A program made the translations under genes and the position numbers. The notes under the pieces were generated by a model. The model saw only the letters and a program-made list of their open reading frames with translations, was not told the origin of the DNA and ran no database searches. Shown here piece by piece: positions 18,968 through 28,811 of a stretch of 64,000 nucleotides of DNA. The number at the start of each line of letters is the position of its first letter. Positions within the stretch are counted from its first letter, which is position 1. Source of the DNA: Labedella endophytica (GTDB lineage Bacteria > Actinomycetota > Actinomycetes > Actinomycetales > Microbacteriaceae); NCBI RefSeq assembly GCF_003990045.1, contig NZ_RZGZ01000002.1, positions 186,001-250,000 on the forward strand, in the 5' to 3' direction.

Positions 18968-20447
18968 CCGCGTCTCCTCCCACGAGATCGGCGACGGCGG
19001 AGGCGAAGAGGCGTCCGCGCTGCGCGTAGTCGGTGAATTGGTCCATCGAGGCCGCCGCCGGAGCGAGGAGGACGGTGTCCCCCGCGGCCGCGATACCGCT
19101 CGCCGCCTCGACGGCCTGCGGCATCACCTCTCCAGTGTCGGCTGGCGACACCTCGATCACGGGGACGCCCGGCGCGTGTCGCTCGAACGCGGCCGTCACC
19201 GCCTCACGGTCCCGCCCGATCACGACGGCGGCACGCACCCGGTCGGCGTGCTTCGCCACGAGCGCGGCGATGTCGATACCTTTCAGAAGTCCTCCCACGA
19301 TCCAGACGACCGAGGGGTAGGCGGAGAGCGAGGCGTCGGCGGCGTGGGCGTTGGTCGCCTTCGAGTCGTCGACCCACGTGATGCCGTCCGCGACGGCGAT
19401 CGTCTCGATCCGGTGGTGATCGAGCGAGAAGGCGGCGAGGGTGTCCCGGATCTGTTCCGGCGTGACCCCGACGGCCCGCACGAGCGCACTCGCCGCGAGG
19501 ATATTGGCGACGACATGGGGGGCCGCGAGACCCTGTTCGGCGAGGGCGTCGATCGTCGTGATCTCGAGCGCGCTCGAGAAGCGGTCGTCGAGGAAGGCCC
19601 GGTCGCACAGGATGCCGTCCACGATGCCGAGGTCGCTCGGACCCGGGACGTCGAGGCCGAAGCCGATGGCTCTGGCGCCGGCCACGACCTCGGCCTCCTC
19701 CACCATCCGTCGCGTGGCGGGGTCTGCCCGGTTGTAGACGCACGCGACCCGGGTGTTCGCGTAGACGCCGGCCTTCGCGTCGCGATAGGCCTCGGCCGAA
19801 CCGTGCCACTCGAGGTGGTCGTCGGACAGGTTGAGGCAGACGCTCGCGAGCGGGGAGACCGGCTCCGGGGTGCTCTGGCGGGCGAGGTAGTGCAGCTGGT
19901 GGCTCGAGAGCTCGACGACGAAGACGTCGAACCCGCCCGGATCACGCACGGCGTCGAGCACCGGCACGCCGATGTTCCCGCAGGGCGCTGCGCGCAGGCC
20001 GGCGGTCACGAGCATCGACGCCGTCATCTGCACGGTCGTCGTCTTCCCGTTCGTGCCCGTCACGAGCAGCCACTCCGCGGGAGTACCCGCCTTGTCGCGG
20101 ACGCGCCAGGCGAGTTCGATGTCGCCCCACAGCGGAAGTCCCGCCTCCGATGCCCAGGTGACGAGCGCGTGGTGCGGCGGGTATCCGGGTGAGACGACGA
20201 CGAGGTCGGCTGAGAACGCGAGGAGCTCCTCCGGCGGGCCGCCTGCTCCGCCGAGGACGAAGCGCGCACCGATGACATCGAGCAACCGGCCCCGGTCGGG
20301 GTCGGCCGTCTCCGCGACCACCAGGACCTCCGCGCCGAGCTCGACGAGCGTGTCGGCGACCGAGAATCCCGTGGCACCGAGGCCGAACACCGCGACACGC
20401 AGCCCCCGCCAGTCGGCGTGCCAGCTCGTGAGACCCGCGAGTCGCAC
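18930..20447 (-). CDS. murD: UDP-MurNAc-L-Ala--D-glutamate ligase
   Basis: 505 residues from the GTG at 20447, chosen because GAGGAGAG lies 4-5 nt upstream. A second GTG at 20468 overlaps the mraY stop and would add 7 residues. The protein starts MRLAGLTSWHADWRGLRVAVFGLGATG. ATP loop VTGTNGKTTT, the DDHLEWH segment and WVDDSKATNAHA in the C-terminal domain match MurD, which adds D-Glu. The C-terminus runs into ftsW. Confidence 0.95.
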   Translation of the reverse strand: MRLAGLTSWHADWRGLRVAVFGLGATGFSVADTLVELGAEVLVVAETADPDRGRLLDVIGARFVLGGAGGPPEELLAFSADLVVVSPGYPPHHALVTWASEAGLPLWGDIELAWRVRDKAGTPAEWLLVTGTNGKTTTVQMTASMLVTAGLRAAPCGNIGVPVLDAVRDPGGFDVFVVELSSHQLHYLARQSTPEPVSPLASVCLNLSDDHLEWHGSAEAYRDAKAGVYANTRVACVYNRADPATRRMVEEAEVVAGARAIGFGLDVPGPSDLGIVDGILCDRAFLDDRFSSALEITTIDALAEQGLAAPHVVANILAASALVRAVGVTPEQIRDTLAAFSLDHHRIETIAVADGITWVDDSKATNAHAADASLSAYPSVVWIVGGLLKGIDIAALVAKHADRVRAAVVIGRDREAVTAAFERHAPGVPVIEVSPADTGEVMPQAVEAASGIAAAGDTVLLAPAAASMDQFTDYAQRGRLFASAVADLVGGDADERPTPSRPGSD

Positions 20448-20464
20448 GTTTCTCTCCTCGGAGG

Positions 20465-21556
20465 TCACGCCAGGGCCCACTCGAGGTAGAAGGTCCCGAC
20501 GCCGGCGGCGACGAGCAGACCGCCGATGATCCAGAAGCGCGCGACGACCGTCACCTCCGCCCAGCCCTTCAACTCGAAGTGGTGGTGGATCGGGGACATC
20601 AGGAAGATGCGCTTGCCGTGGGTGATCTTGAAGTAGGCGCGCTGAACGATGACCGAACCGGTCTCCATCACGAACAGACCGCCGATGAAGACGAGGAGGA
20701 GCTCGGTGTGGGTGAGGATCGCGAACGCTCCGATGGCTCCACCGAGTGCGAGCGAACCCGTGTCACCGAGGAAGATCTGCGCGGGCGTCGTGTTCCACCA
20801 CAGGAAGCCCACGAGGGCGCCGACGATCGCCGCGGCGACGATCGCGAGACCGAGCGGGTCCACCACGTCGTAGCACTTGTACGCGACCTCGTCCCCGACC
20901 GCACCGAAGCAGGACTGGTTGTACTGCCAGAACCCGATGATGACGTAGGAGCCGATCGCGAAGATCGACGCGCCGGTCGCGAGGCCGTCGAGACCGTCCG
21001 TCACATTCACGGCGTTGGACGTCGCCGTCACGATGAGCGCCGTCCAGAGGAGGTAGAGCGCGATCCCGATCACGCTGCCGAAGATCAGGAAGTCGATCGG
21101 GAGGTCGCGCACGAAGGAGATGGACGTGGACCCCGGGGTGACGCCCTCGGGATTCGGGAAGCTGATCGCGAGCACCGCGAATGCGACCGCGACGATGAGC
21201 TGTCCCACGACCTTCGCCCAGCCGCGCAGGCCGAGGGAACGCTGCTTACGGGTCTTGAGGAAGTCGTCGACGAACCCCACGAGGCCGAGCCCCACCATCA
21301 TGAACAGCACGAGGAGCGCGGCCGTGCTGATGCGGTCCCCGGTGATCAGCATCGCCGTGAAGTAGCCGAACAGCACCCCGATGATGATGATGATCCCGCC
21401 CATGGTGGCGGTGCCCTTCTTCGCGTGATGCGATTGGGGGCCGTCGTCGCGGATGAACTGCCCCCAGCCCAGCCGCTTGAACAAGCGGATGAACAGCGGG
21501 GTGAGGAAGAGCGAGAAGGCGAGCGAGAGTGCGCCGGCCGTGAGGAGTGCTACCAC
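20465..21556 (-). CDS. mraY: Phospho-N-acetylmuramoyl-pentapeptide transferase
   Basis: 363 residues from a GTG, overlapping the murF stop by 7 nt. Ten membrane segments carry GFVDDFLK (paired aspartates), [13 protein letters not shown] (NxxxxTDGLDGL) and the C-terminal [11 protein letters not shown] loop, all essential in MraY. An extra loop with two cysteines ([13 protein letters not shown]) is seen in actinobacterial homologues. It makes lipid I from UDP-MurNAc-pentapeptide and undecaprenyl phosphate. Confidence 0.97.
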   Translation of the reverse strand: MVALLTAGALSLAFSLFLTPLFIRLFKRLGWGQFIRDDGPQSHHAKKGTATMGGIIIIIGVLFGYFTAMLITGDRISTAALLVLFMMVGLGLVGFVDDFLKTRKQRSLGLRGWAKVVGQLIVAVAFAVLAISFPNPEGVTPGSTSISFVRDLPIDFLIFGSVIGIALYLLWTALIVTATSNAVNVTDGLDGLATGASIFAIGSYVIIGFWQYNQSCFGAVGDEVAYKCYDVVDPLGLAIVAAAIVGALVGFLWWNTTPAQIFLGDTGSLALGGAIGAFAILTHTELLLVFIGGLFVMETGSVIVQRAYFKITHGKRIFLMSPIHHHFELKGWAEVTVVARFWIIGGLLVAAGVGTFYLEWALA

Positions 21557-22962
21557 GAGAACAATTCTCCCAGTCGATCGCCGAGATGACGGAGACCCGC
21601 CGAGTTGGAGGACTTCACGAGCACGGTGTCGCCGGCCCGCAGTTCGTCCGAGAGGTACGCGTAGGCCTCGTCCGCCGTCTCCACGAAGACGGATTCACCG
21701 TCCCACGACCCCTCGTTGATGGCGGAGATGTGCAGCCGACGGGCGTCGGTGCCGACCACCACGAGTCGGTCGACGCGCAAGCGCACGGCGAGGAGGCCGA
21801 TGCGGTCGTGCTCGTCTCCGGCGAACTCGCCGAGCTCGGCCATGGTGCCGAGTACCGCGACGCGGCGACCCTCTGGCGGGGTGATGACCGCGAGGGTCTT
21901 GAGGGCCGCGGCCATCGAATCGGGGCTCGCGTTGTAGGCGTCGTTGATGATCGTGACGTCGTCCCGGCCGCCGAGCACCTCCATCCGCCAGCGCTCCGCG
22001 CGCGTCACGGTCTCGAGACCGGCGACGATGTCGTCGAGGGGCACACCGAGCTCGGTGGCCACGGCGGCAGCAGCGAGGGCGTTCGAGATGTGGTGCTCCC
22101 CGAGGACGCGGAATCGGACCGGTCGCGCCTCGCCCGACGGCAGGACGAGCGTGAAGCGCGTGCCGGTGCGGTCGGAGTCGACGTCGGTCGCTCGCACGTG
22201 GGCGGCGTCGGCCAGACCGAAGAAGACGACACGGGCCGCCGTGAGGTCGGCCATGGCCGCGACGCGGTCGTCGTCCAGGTTGAGCACGGCGACGGCCGTG
22301 TCGGGCAGGGAGGTCACCATGGCCGACTTCTCGGCGAACGTCTCCTCGAGGCCGCCGAATCCGCCGGCGTGAGCGAGGCCCACCTTGAGGACGACGCCGA
22401 TGTCCGGAGTGACCATGCGGACCAGTCGGGCGATCTGACCCGGACCGGATGCGCCCATCTCGGAGACGAGGAACTCGGAGTCCCCCGTCACCCGCAGCAT
22501 CGTGGTGGGGGCGCCGACGGCGTTGTTGAACGAGTTCTTGGGCGCCACCGTCGCAGCGCGCGGCGACAGGACAGCGTCGAGCAGGTTCTTGGTGGTCGTC
22601 TTCCCATTCGATCCCGTGATCCCGACGACCCGCAGCCTCCCCGAGGAACGCACCGCCGCCACGACGTGGGACGCGAGAGCCCCGAGTGCCTCGACGGCGT
22701 CGGGGACGACGATCTGGGTGATGTCGTCGTCGACGGGGTGCTCGACGATCGCGAGGCGCGCGCCCCGCTCCCGGGCGACGCCGACGAAGGCGTGGCCGTC
22801 GGTCGTCTCCCCTGGCTTGGCGACGAAGATCCCCCCGGGGACGATCTCACGCGAGTCGGTCTCGACGAATCCGTCGACCGTGTCGTCGGTCGTCTCCCCG
22901 TCCCGCAGGACGAGTAGCCCCGAGAGGACGGTGGCGACATCGCCGAAGGTCATGGTGATCAC
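21550..22962 (-). CDS. murF: UDP-MurNAc-tripeptide--D-Ala-D-Ala ligase
   Basis: 470 residues. The GTG at 22962 has GAGGAGGA 7 nt upstream; an ATG three codons later is an alternative. ATP loop [27 protein letters not shown] and [16 protein letters not shown] are MurF signatures. It adds D-Ala-D-Ala. In most actinobacterial dcw clusters murE precedes murF, but here the gene follows ftsI by only 46 nt, with no room for murE. Confidence 0.96.
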   Translation of the reverse strand: MITMTFGDVATVLSGLLVLRDGETTDDTVDGFVETDSREIVPGGIFVAKPGETTDGHAFVGVARERGARLAIVEHPVDDDITQIVVPDAVEALGALASHVVAAVRSSGRLRVVGITGSNGKTTTKNLLDAVLSPRAATVAPKNSFNNAVGAPTTMLRVTGDSEFLVSEMGASGPGQIARLVRMVTPDIGVVLKVGLAHAGGFGGLEETFAEKSAMVTSLPDTAVAVLNLDDDRVAAMADLTAARVVFFGLADAAHVRATDVDSDRTGTRFTLVLPSGEARPVRFRVLGEHHISNALAAAAVATELGVPLDDIVAGLETVTRAERWRMEVLGGRDDVTIINDAYNASPDSMAAALKTLAVITPPEGRRVAVLGTMAELGEFAGDEHDRIGLLAVRLRVDRLVVVGTDARRLHISAINEGSWDGESVFVETADEAYAYLSDELRAGDTVLVKSSNSAGLRHLGDRLGELFSW

Positions 22963-23008
22963 CGGTCGGTCCTCCTCGATCGGATCCGGGCGGGCGTCGC
23001 GCGGAGCA

Positions 23009-24787
23009 TCAGTAGGTCGTCGGCAGGTCGGGCGACGGTTCGGTGGACGGCTCGACCCGGTAGGTCTTGAGGACCTGGGTCATGATCTGTTGGAACGTCG
23101 GCGCCGCGGCTGCCGAAGATCTGATCTTAGTCGGGTTCGAGATGTGTACCGAGACGACGTACTGCGGGTCCTCCGCCGGAGCCATGCCCGTCATCGAGAC
23201 GACGTACGTGTCCTTCAGGCCGCCCGCGCCGTCGCCCTGTTCCGCCGTGCCCGACTTGGCCGCGACACGGTAGCCGGGGATCTGGAGGGAATCACCGAAG
23301 TGCCCGTCCGTCACGACGCTCTCGAGCATCTGTACGACCTGATCCGCGGCGCTCTCGGACACGACCCGCTCGCTCTCCGGCGCGGCGGCCTCCGTGACCG
23401 TCCCGTCGGCGTTCTGGCACCCTTCGATGAGAGTCGGTTCCACCGTGACACCGCCGTTCGCGAGCGTCTGGTAGGCCCTCGCGATCTGGATCGGTGTCGC
23501 CGAGAGGCCCTGCCCGAACATCGTCGCGTAGTAGGTCTGGTTGTCCCAGTCGCCCGGCTGGGCGAGGAGACCGGAGGACTCGGCGTCGAAGCCGATGGAG
23601 GTCGCGTCGCCGATGCCGAACTTCTTCAGGTAGTCGTAGCGCTCCTGCGGCGAGAGGGCCTCTCCGAGCTGAGAGATGCCGGTGTTGGAGGACTCGGCGA
23701 GAACACCCGTGAGGGTCAGCTTGAGGGGCCCGTGCGATGAGGAGTCCTTGATCCGCGCGCCGTTGGTCGGGTAGTACCAACCGTCGGCGACGACCTTCGT
23801 CGACGGGGTCGCCTTCCCGGAATCGAGCAGCATCGCCGCGGTGAGCGCTTTGAAGGTCGATCCCGGCTCGAACGGCGCGGTGAACGACAGCGCCTGCCGG
23901 AAATACTCCTCGGTCCCGCCGACGTTCCCCGGATCGACCGACGGGTACTGCGCGACCGCGCGGAGCTTGCCGGTCCCGACCTCCTCGATCGTCACCGTTC
24001 CCGAATCGGCCCCCATCGCGTCGACCTGCTCGGCGAGGCGCTGCTGGGCGAACCACTGCAGATCGCGATCGATCGTGAGTTTGAGGGTGCCGCCGTCTTT
24101 CGCGTCGACGACCGTCTCGGTGGATCCGGGCAGGATCACCCCGTCCTTGCCGCGATTGAAGGTCTGCGTCCCGTCGATGGATCCGAGGCAGTCGTTCTGG
24201 GACTGCTCGAGTCCCTGGAGCGGCGTCCCGTCGGACCCGACGAAGCCGAGGAGATTACCGGCGACGGCGCCGTTGGGGTAGATGCGCCCCGGGTGCTTCT
24301 GCGAATAGAGCCACGGGATCTTCAGCGCACGCAGTTCCTGATAGGCGTCGACGTCGACGTAACGCTGGACGTAGGCGAACGTCGAGTCCGGGTTGTCCTC
24401 GAGCGCCGACGCGACGAGAGCGAGGATCTCCTCGGACGTCTGGCCCGTGATCGCACCGATGTCGCCGGCGGCCTGCTCGACGGTGACGTCCATCTTCTCG
24501 CCGTCCGCCGTCGTGCGCTCGAAGTCGGCGACGTTGCTCGGGTCCATCGTGATGTCGTAGCGCATCACGCTGCCGGCGAGTACGTTGCCGTTCGTGTCGA
24601 CGATCTCGCCGCGCGTGCCGTAGACCGTCGACTGACTCGCCGTCTTGGAGGACGCCACGAGGCGGAGCTGGTCGGCCTGGACGACCTGGATGTCCACGAG
24701 CCTCACGACGAAGGCCCCGACGACGGCGAGGATACAGACGATCGCGAGCGCCATGCGGCGGCGACTCGACCGGGTGTGGTGGGGCAT
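23009..24787 (-). CDS. ftsI: Septal penicillin-binding protein FtsI/PBP3
   Basis: 592 residues from the ATG at 24787 with GGAAGGA upstream. One N-terminal transmembrane helix (about 12-32), PBP dimerisation domain (55-220) with RGEIVDTNG, and a transpeptidase domain with S310-T-F-K (catalytic serine), S366-S-N and K511-S-G-T. It is a class B PBP that cross-links septal peptidoglycan with FtsW. No PASTA domain follows, in contrast to some Gram-positive homologues. Confidence 0.96.
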   Translation of the reverse strand: MPHHTRSSRRRMALAIVCILAVVGAFVVRLVDIQVVQADQLRLVASSKTASQSTVYGTRGEIVDTNGNVLAGSVMRYDITMDPSNVADFERTTADGEKMDVTVEQAAGDIGAITGQTSEEILALVASALEDNPDSTFAYVQRYVDVDAYQELRALKIPWLYSQKHPGRIYPNGAVAGNLLGFVGSDGTPLQGLEQSQNDCLGSIDGTQTFNRGKDGVILPGSTETVVDAKDGGTLKLTIDRDLQWFAQQRLAEQVDAMGADSGTVTIEEVGTGKLRAVAQYPSVDPGNVGGTEEYFRQALSFTAPFEPGSTFKALTAAMLLDSGKATPSTKVVADGWYYPTNGARIKDSSSHGPLKLTLTGVLAESSNTGISQLGEALSPQERYDYLKKFGIGDATSIGFDAESSGLLAQPGDWDNQTYYATMFGQGLSATPIQIARAYQTLANGGVTVEPTLIEGCQNADGTVTEAAAPESERVVSESAADQVVQMLESVVTDGHFGDSLQIPGYRVAAKSGTAEQGDGAGGLKDTYVVSMTGMAPAEDPQYVVSVHISNPTKIRSSAAAAPTFQQIMTQVLKTYRVEPSTEPSPDLPTTY

Positions 24788-24816
24788 TGGAGATCCTTCC
24801 CGATCCGTCTCGCCGG

Positions 24817-25389
24817 TCAGTGGGTCGTGGGCGAGGGCAGTCCGTCTTCGAAGGTTACGGGCGGGACCACGGCTTCCTCGGCAGGCGCGCCTTCCTCGGT
24901 CGGCTCGGGTGCGGCGCCCGGCAGGGCGTCGGTCGCCGCGTTCCCGACGTACTCCGTCGACGCGAGGGGGACCGATGACGCGCCCCCGGCCTCCCCGGGC
25001 TCGCCGAGCACGGCGCCGTCCGAGAGGCGCAGATAGGCCGGCGTCGAGTTGACTACCATTCCGAGGCCCTGAGCCGCCGACGCGACGTACTGCGGGGATG
25101 ACAGGGTCTCGAGCTGCTCGCCGAGCGATTCCTTCTGCCAGCCGAGTTCCGTGATCTGTGATCGGAGGCTCGAGACCTCGTAGGCGCCGTGGCTGAGAGC
25201 GACACTCAGGAGGAGTTGCGCGATGAAGATCGCGCCGACGCCACCGACGGTCCACAGGGCGTACGAGAGCTTGGGGCGTGCCGCGCGGACGTCCTTGGCT
25301 TTCGCGGGAACGGCGCGGAGGGGCGGCGCGGACGGCGGACGGCGGGCGGGAGAGGTCGACGGGCGAGTGACGATGGCCGGTGTGCTCAT
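24817..25389 (-). CDS. FtsL-like division protein
   Basis: 190 residues. A basic Pro-rich N-terminus (about 40 residues), one transmembrane helix (about 43-63), a short coiled coil ([25 protein letters not shown]) ending in [12 protein letters not shown], then an acidic Pro/Glu/Ala tail. The sequence is poorly conserved, but membrane helix plus leucine-rich coiled coil between rsmH and ftsI is the FtsL layout. The start overlaps the rsmH stop (ATGA). It should bridge FtsQ/FtsB and FtsW/FtsI. Confidence 0.85.
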   Translation of the reverse strand: MSTPAIVTRPSTSPARRPPSAPPLRAVPAKAKDVRAARPKLSYALWTVGGVGAIFIAQLLLSVALSHGAYEVSSLRSQITELGWQKESLGEQLETLSSPQYVASAAQGLGMVVNSTPAYLRLSDGAVLGEPGEAGGASSVPLASTEYVGNAATDALPGAAPEPTEEGAPAEEAVVPPVTFEDGLPSPTTH

Positions 25390-26342
25390 GTGGTGGTCCC
25401 CCTGGTTCGTTCGGCTGCGCGCAGTCGAACGGACGTCGCTCGCGGATTCATCGCCCGTTCGTCATCGCCCGCTATTTCGGCGCCCCGCGTCAGGAGGCGG
25501 AACTCCGGTCGGTGCTCGGGGAGCTCGACGGGGAGCCCTGCTGGTGCCGTCGATCGTGTGACGGCCTGCAGCGCGTGCTTGACGATCCGGTCCTCGAGCG
25601 ATTGGTAGGCCATGACGACGATCCGTCCCCCGAGCCGGATGCGTCCGAGCGCTTCGGGCACGGCGTCCTCCAGGACGCTGAGCTCACGGTTCACCTCGAT
25701 GCGCAGGGCCTGGAACACCCTCTTCGCCGGGTGGCCCGCGCGCGACAGGGCCGCCGGGGTCGCCTCCTGAAGGATCGCCACGAGCCGCTCGGAGGTCTCG
25801 ATGGGTGACTCCTCGCGCGCCCGGACGATGCGCTGCGCATAGCGGGCGGCCAAGCGCTCCTCGCCGTACTGGTGGAAGATGCGGCGGAGGTCGCGTTCGT
25901 CGTACGTCGCGATGACGTCGGCGGCGGTCGCTCCCGTGGTCTGATCCATCCGCATGTCGAGCGGCGCCTCCCGCGAGTAGGCGAAGCCGCGCTCCGCACG
26001 GTCGAGCTGCACGGACGAGACGCCGAGATCGAACAGGGCTCCGTCGATCTCCTCGATCCCGAGGGAGTCGAGGGCCTCGCCGATGCCGTCGTAGACGGTG
26101 TGGACGAGATCGACACGGTCGCCGAAGCGGCTGAGCCTCTCCCCCGCGATGGCGAGGGCGTCGGTGTCGCGGTCGAGCCCGACGAGGTGCAGCTCGGGGA
26201 AACGCTCGAGCATCGCCTCGGCGTGTCCGCCCATGCCGAGAGTCGCGTCGACGACGACCCTCGGGCCGGAGTCGATCGCCGGTGCGAGGAGATCGATGCA
26301 GCGCTCGAGGAGGACGGGAGTGTGGAGGGGCTGGGCGTCCAT
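25386..26342 (-). CDS. rsmH: 16S rRNA (cytosine-1402 N4) methyltransferase
   Basis: 318 residues. [15 protein letters not shown] start, SAM-binding [29 protein letters not shown], the LDMRMD segment, [11 protein letters not shown] and the C-terminal SLEDRIVK are RsmH (MraW) signatures. It methylates C1402 of 16S rRNA. The ribosome site is weak, so translation may depend on coupling. It follows mraZ after 101 nt, as in nearly all bacteria. Confidence 0.96.
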   Translation of the reverse strand: MDAQPLHTPVLLERCIDLLAPAIDSGPRVVVDATLGMGGHAEAMLERFPELHLVGLDRDTDALAIAGERLSRFGDRVDLVHTVYDGIGEALDSLGIEEIDGALFDLGVSSVQLDRAERGFAYSREAPLDMRMDQTTGATAADVIATYDERDLRRIFHQYGEERLAARYAQRIVRAREESPIETSERLVAILQEATPAALSRAGHPAKRVFQALRIEVNRELSVLEDAVPEALGRIRLGGRIVVMAYQSLEDRIVKHALQAVTRSTAPAGLPVELPEHRPEFRLLTRGAEIAGDDERAMNPRATSVRLRAAERTRGTTT

Positions 26343-26443
26343 GGGTCCGTGGCCGACAGCTCCTGGGATCTGATCCCCATCCGTTTGACCTGGCTCCGGG
26401 GAAGTGGAGTCAGGGCCGACGGGTGGGAGTCGGACCGCAGGTG

Positions 26444-26881
26444 CTAGAAGAGGCCGGGGATCACCTCCTCGGCGGTGTCGGAGAACACGGCTTCCTGCTC
26501 GGCGAGGTAGGTCTCCCACGCCTCGGCGTCCCAGATCTCCGCTCGTGTGCCCGCACCGATCACGACGAGGTCGCGATCGAGCGATGCATAGGAGCGCAGC
26601 GGGGACGGGACGGTCACCCGGTGCTGCTTGTCCGGCGTCTCCGCCGATGCTCCCGAGAGGAACACGCGCAGGTAGTCGCGAGCCTGCTTGCTCGTGACGG
26701 GCGCCTGGCGGATCTTCTCGTGCAGCGCCTCGAACTCGCGGGTGCTGAACACGTAGATGCAGTTCTCCTGCCCTCGTGTCATGACCACTCCCCCCGCGAG
26801 TTCGTCTCGGAACTTGGCCGGAAGGATGATGCGCCCTTTGTCGTCGAGCTTGGGGGCGTAGGTGCCGAGGAACATGCGCAC
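26444..26881 (-). CDS. mraZ: Transcriptional regulator MraZ
   Basis: 145 residues with two AbrB-like SpoVT repeats ([25 protein letters not shown] and [24 protein letters not shown]). The D(x)KGR and D(x)QHRV DNA-contact motifs are visible. MraZ controls its own dcw promoter by binding repeated GTGGA/TGGGA boxes. Three such boxes lie 34-58 nt upstream. First gene of the 21.5 kb minus-strand block. Confidence 0.96.
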   Translation of the reverse strand: MRMFLGTYAPKLDDKGRIILPAKFRDELAGGVVMTRGQENCIYVFSTREFEALHEKIRQAPVTSKQARDYLRVFLSGASAETPDKQHRVTVPSPLRSYASLDRDLVVIGAGTRAEIWDAEAWETYLAEQEAVFSDTAEEVIPGLF

Positions 26882-26914
26882 CCCCTGTCAAGATCCGGCC
26901 GATCTTCGAATACC

Positions 26915-26939
26915 TCCACTTTACTCCACAATCATCCAC
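26915..26939 (-). promoter_or_regulatory. MraZ operator: three GTGGA boxes at 10-bp spacing
   Basis: On the minus strand GTGGA occurs at 26939-26935, 26929-26925 and 26919-26915, exactly one helical turn apart, just upstream of mraZ. MraZ rings are known to bind three or four such direct repeats in other bacteria. The first base after each pentamer differs (T, G, G). Confidence 0.8.
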
Positions 26940-27011
26940 TTATCTACGTAAACCGGCTCCCCGGCCCCGGTTGGGGCACACTAAGCCCCATAAACACGCG
27001 GATCTCAAGGG

Positions 27012-27026
27012 GTGGAGGGGTGTGGA
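27012..27026 (+). promoter_or_regulatory. Opposite-strand pair of GTGGA boxes
   Basis: GTGGA at 27012-27016 and 27022-27026 on the plus strand repeats the box and the 10-bp spacing of the MraZ operator in the opposite orientation, about 75 bp further upstream. It could be a second MraZ contact or chance. Confidence 0.3.
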
Positions 27027-27061
27027 GGAAAGTTCACGATCCCGAGCCGAATCCGGGCATG

Positions 27062-27091
27062 AAAAAAGGGGCCGATCCGAAGATCGACCCC
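27062..27091 (-). terminator. Rho-independent terminator of the DUF3040 gene
   Basis: Read on the minus strand, GGGGTCGATC-TTCG-GATCGGCCCC forms a 10-bp stem (one A-C mismatch) with a UUCG tetraloop, followed directly by six Ts. It separates the DUF3040 transcript from the mraZ promoter. Confidence 0.85.
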
Positions 27092-27137
27092 TGTGGGGAG
27101 GGAGGTGGAGGGGCGACGGCCTCAGGCCGCCCGGCGC

Positions 27138-27554
27138 CTACCCGTTGCCGTCGTCCTGACGACGCTCCCATCGCGAATTGAGCTTGTCCATGAATCCGCC
27201 TGACGACGCCTTGTTTCCGCCGGGTCGCTGGCCGGTGGATCGCGACGGAGCGGTGAAGATGTCACGGGCATCACGCGGCGCAGCCTTCGACCCGCCCTTC
27301 GACGGCGAGATCGCGACCATCACGCCGGCGAGCATGACGGCGAAGGCCAGGACACCGACGAGCGGCATCTGCAGGACGACGCCGAGCACGAGCCCGGCGA
27401 CTCCGAGAAGGGCGACGAGAGCCCCGATGGCGATCCCCCGATAGCTCGGCTTCCCTCGACGACCGGCGACGGTCGAGACGAAATCCGCGTCATTGCGGTA
27501 GAGGTTTCGCTCCATCTCGTCGAGGAGGCGTTGCTCCTGTTCAGACAGTGGCAT
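27138..27554 (-). CDS. DUF3040 membrane protein
   Basis: 138 residues. MPLSEQEQRLLDEMERNLYRNDADFV at the N-terminus is the DUF3040 signature, followed by two transmembrane helices (about 39-60 and 63-82) and a basic, disordered tail. AAAAGGGGAA precedes the ATG. The family is confined to actinobacteria and is commonly found just upstream of mraZ. Function unknown. Confidence 0.88.
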   Translation of the reverse strand: MPLSEQEQRLLDEMERNLYRNDADFVSTVAGRRGKPSYRGIAIGALVALLGVAGLVLGVVLQMPLVGVLAFAVMLAGVMVAISPSKGGSKAAPRDARDIFTAPSRSTGQRPGGNKASSGGFMDKLNSRWERRQDDGNG

Positions 27555-27620
27555 GGTGTTCCCCTTTTGAGCTGCGGCGAAGCCGAGATGATCCTCAGAT
27601 TCTAACCGCCGCGCGGTGGC

Positions 27621-27635
27621 TAGGCTAGGTGCGTG
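27621..27635 (+). promoter_or_regulatory. Leaderless promoter of the polyprenyl synthase gene
   Basis: TAGGCT (27621-27626) is followed by exactly 6 nt and the GTG start at 27633. No ribosome site lies between. Transcription should start at or next to the GTG. Confidence 0.6.
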
Positions 27636-28730
27636 ATCGAGAGTGGACGTCTTCCTGAACTTGTGCAAGACCGGATCGATGCCTTCCTCGACTCCCGCAC
27701 ATCGATTCTCGCGCCGCTGGGCTCCGACGCCCTCGATTTCGCCGCGGTTTCCCGGGAGTTTCTCAGGGGTGGCAAGCGATTCCGGGCGCTGTTCTGTTGG
27801 TGGGGGTGGCGGGCGTTCGCCCCATCGGGTTCACCGAGCCCCGAGACCGTCCGCGTCGTCGTCTCGGCCGCGGCATCCCTCGAGATCTTCCACGCCGCCG
27901 CCCTCGTGCACGACGACATCATCGACAACTCCGACACGCGGCGCGGGGCGCCGGCCGCGCACGTCCGGTTCGCCTCGACCCACGCCGAGTCCGATTGGCG
28001 GGGTGATGCCGGAGCCTTCGGCCGCTCGTCCGGCATCCTCCTCGGCGATCTCCTGCTCGGGTGGAGCGACGAACTCCTCGACGAGGCGCTCGAATCCCTG
28101 CCCGATCGCCGGGTGGCGCGCGCCGCGCGACTCGAATTCAACCGGATGCGCAGCGAGGTCACGGCCGGTCAGTACCTCGACATCCTGGAGGAGCAGGCCT
28201 GGGGCGCCCGCACGGAGGCCGAGCAATTCGAGGCGGCCTGGCGTGTGATCCGTTTCAAGTCCGCCGGCTACAGCATCGAGTCCCCGCTCGTGCTGGGGGC
28301 GGCTCTGGCCGGCGCAGACCCGGCGACGCTCGACGCCCTCCGCGCCTTCGGCCTCCCGCTCGGGATCGCCTTCCAGCTGCGCGACGACGTCCTCGGGGTA
28401 TTCGGCGACGCGTCCGTCACGGGTAAGCCGTCGGGAGACGACCTGCGTGAGGGGAAGAGGACGGTCCTGATCGCCTTGACGAGGGCCGCGCTCCCCGCGC
28501 CCCACGTCCGCATCGTCGACGAACTCCTCGGCGACGCCGAGCTCGACGACGCCGGCGTCGCGTCACTCCAGGCCACGATCCGCGAGTGCGGCGCCCTCGA
28601 CCGCGTGGAGGATCTCATCCGTTCCCACACGGACGATTCCCTCGCGGCCCTCGCAGCGCTCGACATCGACGACGAGGCGCGGTCATCGCTCGCTCGGCTC
28701 GCACACGCGGTCACCGACCGGAAATCCTGA
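27633..28730 (+). CDS. Polyprenyl (geranylgeranyl-type) diphosphate synthase
   Basis: 365 residues. The first Asp-rich motif is DDIID (94-98) and the second is RDDVLGVFGD (250-259), with GGKRFRAL at 47-54 and KSAGYSIESPL in between. This is the all-trans prenyltransferase family (IdsA/GrcC). Chain length cannot be fixed; the residues before DDIID (EIFHAAALVH) are consistent with C20 or longer products. In M. tuberculosis idsA2 (Rv2173) sits close to Rv2175c and pknL, and the same three families are neighbours here. The product may feed menaquinone, carotenoid or lipid-carrier synthesis. Confidence 0.92.
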   Translation: MIESGRLPELVQDRIDAFLDSRTSILAPLGSDALDFAAVSREFLRGGKRFRALFCWWGWRAFAPSGSPSPETVRVVVSAAASLEIFHAAALVHDDIIDNSDTRRGAPAAHVRFASTHAESDWRGDAGAFGRSSGILLGDLLLGWSDELLDEALESLPDRRVARAARLEFNRMRSEVTAGQYLDILEEQAWGARTEAEQFEAAWRVIRFKSAGYSIESPLVLGAALAGADPATLDALRAFGLPLGIAFQLRDDVLGVFGDASVTGKPSGDDLREGKRTVLIALTRAALPAPHVRIVDELLGDAELDDAGVASLQATIRECGALDRVEDLIRSHTDDSLAALAALDIDDEARSSLARLAHAVTDRKS

Positions 28731-28735
28731 CGCCA

Positions 28736-28755
28736 CGCCGGCGTATGCGTCGGCG
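28736..28755 (+). terminator. Stem-loop after the polyprenyl synthase gene
   Basis: CGCCGGCG and CGTCGGCG (one G-U pair) form an 8-bp stem with a TATG loop, a few bases after the stop. No U-run follows, so termination is tentative. Confidence 0.4.
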
Positions 28756-28811
28756 GGCCACCGGGTCACGGCCGAGCAGGCGAGAGCGTCGATCCCGGGT
28801 CCGCGGGCGAG

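Noticed and set aside
26886-26891. TTGACA on the minus strand as a -35 box for mraZ
   Set aside because: It lies only 5-10 nt upstream of the ATG, so the -10 would be inside the gene.
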